Shown: piece by piece, positions 63,721-64,000 of the stretch
Layout of the letters: every line of letters starts with the position of its first letter
How positions within the stretch are numbered: the first letter of the stretch is position 1
DNA from: Tenericutes bacterium MZ-XQ
GTDB taxonomy: Bacteria; Bacillota_I; Bacilli_A; Acholeplasmatales; Acholeplasmataceae
Length of the DNA stretch: 64,000 bases
Assembly (NCBI GenBank): GCA_002838205.1
Contig: CP017950.1
Span: 2,093,200-2,157,199 of the forward strand
Direction: 5' to 3'
Position numbers and translations under genes: made by a program
The notes under the pieces: model-generated
The model's input: only the letters and a program-made list of their open reading frames with translations
Database searches by the model: none
Told to the model about the DNA's origin: nothing

Positions 63721-64000
63721 CAATAAAAAAACTTTTTGATTTCTTATTTAATTTGTTTCAATTTTCTGTTTGATCGATGTGTATAAATCAATCTATACAC
63801 TGTGGATAACTTACAAACATTTTACACACATTGTGGATAACTGGATAAATCTATTAATTCTCTTTATAAAGGTATTATCTTTCATATTTTATCCACATTC
63901 AGGAAAATAACTTAATGAAATAGTAAGAAGTTTTCCACAAAAATTGTGGATAAGTTTTTAGTTCATATGGTTTGATTTATGATAAGATATCAATACAGTG
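63721..64000. other. Replication origin region with DnaA boxes
   Basis: Perfect DnaA boxes: TGTGGATAA at 63801-63809, 63832-63840 and 63945-63953, and TTATCCACA at 63889-63897. A one-mismatch box, TTTTCCACA, is at 63931-63939. The DNA between them is very AT-rich. Together with rpmH to the left, this is the classic rpmH-oriC-dnaA layout; dnaA should start just beyond the right edge on the plus strand. Confidence 0.9.

Noticed and set aside
63655..63723. Longer rpmH product starting at an upstream ATG
   Set aside because: That start overlaps the -10 and -35 of the rpmH promoter and adds residues foreign to L34; GTG with a good ribosome site gives the normal 44-residue protein.

Overview
The window looks like the leading-strand flank of the replication origin of a low-GC, Gram-positive-related bacterium, most likely a non-Mycoplasma member of the Mollicutes (Acholeplasma, Haloplasma or Izemoplasma type). 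This is inferred from AT-rich DNA, an rpmH-rnpA-yidC-jag block beside a cluster of DnaA boxes at the right end, rpoE (delta subunit), and a T-box leader on asnS. TGA works as a stop codon (for example the ATGA overlaps at 15065-15068 and 41244-41247), so the Mycoplasma/Spiroplasma code is excluded. Every gene I support lies on the minus strand, that is, transcribed away from the origin. No tRNA, rRNA, IS element or CRISPR array was seen.

Layout from the origin leftward. 63.7-64.0 kb: DnaA boxes. 61.0-63.7 kb: rpmH, rnpA, a large lipoprotein-type yidC, jag. 57-61 kb: a YiiX-like permuted papain-fold protein, rmuC, and asnS under a T-box. 51-57 kb: a sugar ABC importer (ATPase, two permeases, binding lipoprotein) behind two consensus promoters, a CcpA-type cre site and a 25-codon leader ORF. 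45-51 kb: two surface lipoproteins, one a thermonuclease with PASTA and lamin-tail domains, the other built of Ig-like, OB-fold-like and lamin-tail domains. 37-45 kb: housekeeping genes (two DHH phosphoesterases, ttcA-like, mgtC-like, mnmE, dnaX, ybaB, recR). 30-37 kb: rpoE, pyrG with an apparent CTP-sensing attenuator, fba, and a tandem pair of paralogous lipoproteins.

1-30 kb is an accessory, mostly surface and catabolic region. It holds a ROK kinase plus PIG-L deacetylase operon, a phosphodiester glycosidase, an etfB-etfA-FAD dehydrogenase operon of the LDH/Etf type, an RpiR/MurR-like regulator, and a long operon: anmK, a GH4-like protein, two GHL10 proteins (three GHL10 domains), an AmiE-like serine hydrolase and a multidomain secreted amidase. 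It ends with a large surface protein and two solute-binding proteins. My reading is a salvage system for foreign peptidoglycan, with lactate released from MurNAc possibly oxidised by the LDH/Etf complex.

The most unusual signals are: a shared C-terminal Gly-Cys transmembrane anchor on two surface proteins (a possible new sorting signal); binding proteins carrying Ig-like or carbohydrate-binding-like domains in front of the ligand-binding domain; a GH4 homologue lacking both usual metal ligands; and several readable regulatory systems (cre sites, a TTACATGTAA-type palindrome family, the pyrG attenuator, the T-box). Coordinates follow the Shine-Dalgarno-supported start where it differs from the longest frame. 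All functional statements are from reading the sequence; no searches were run.
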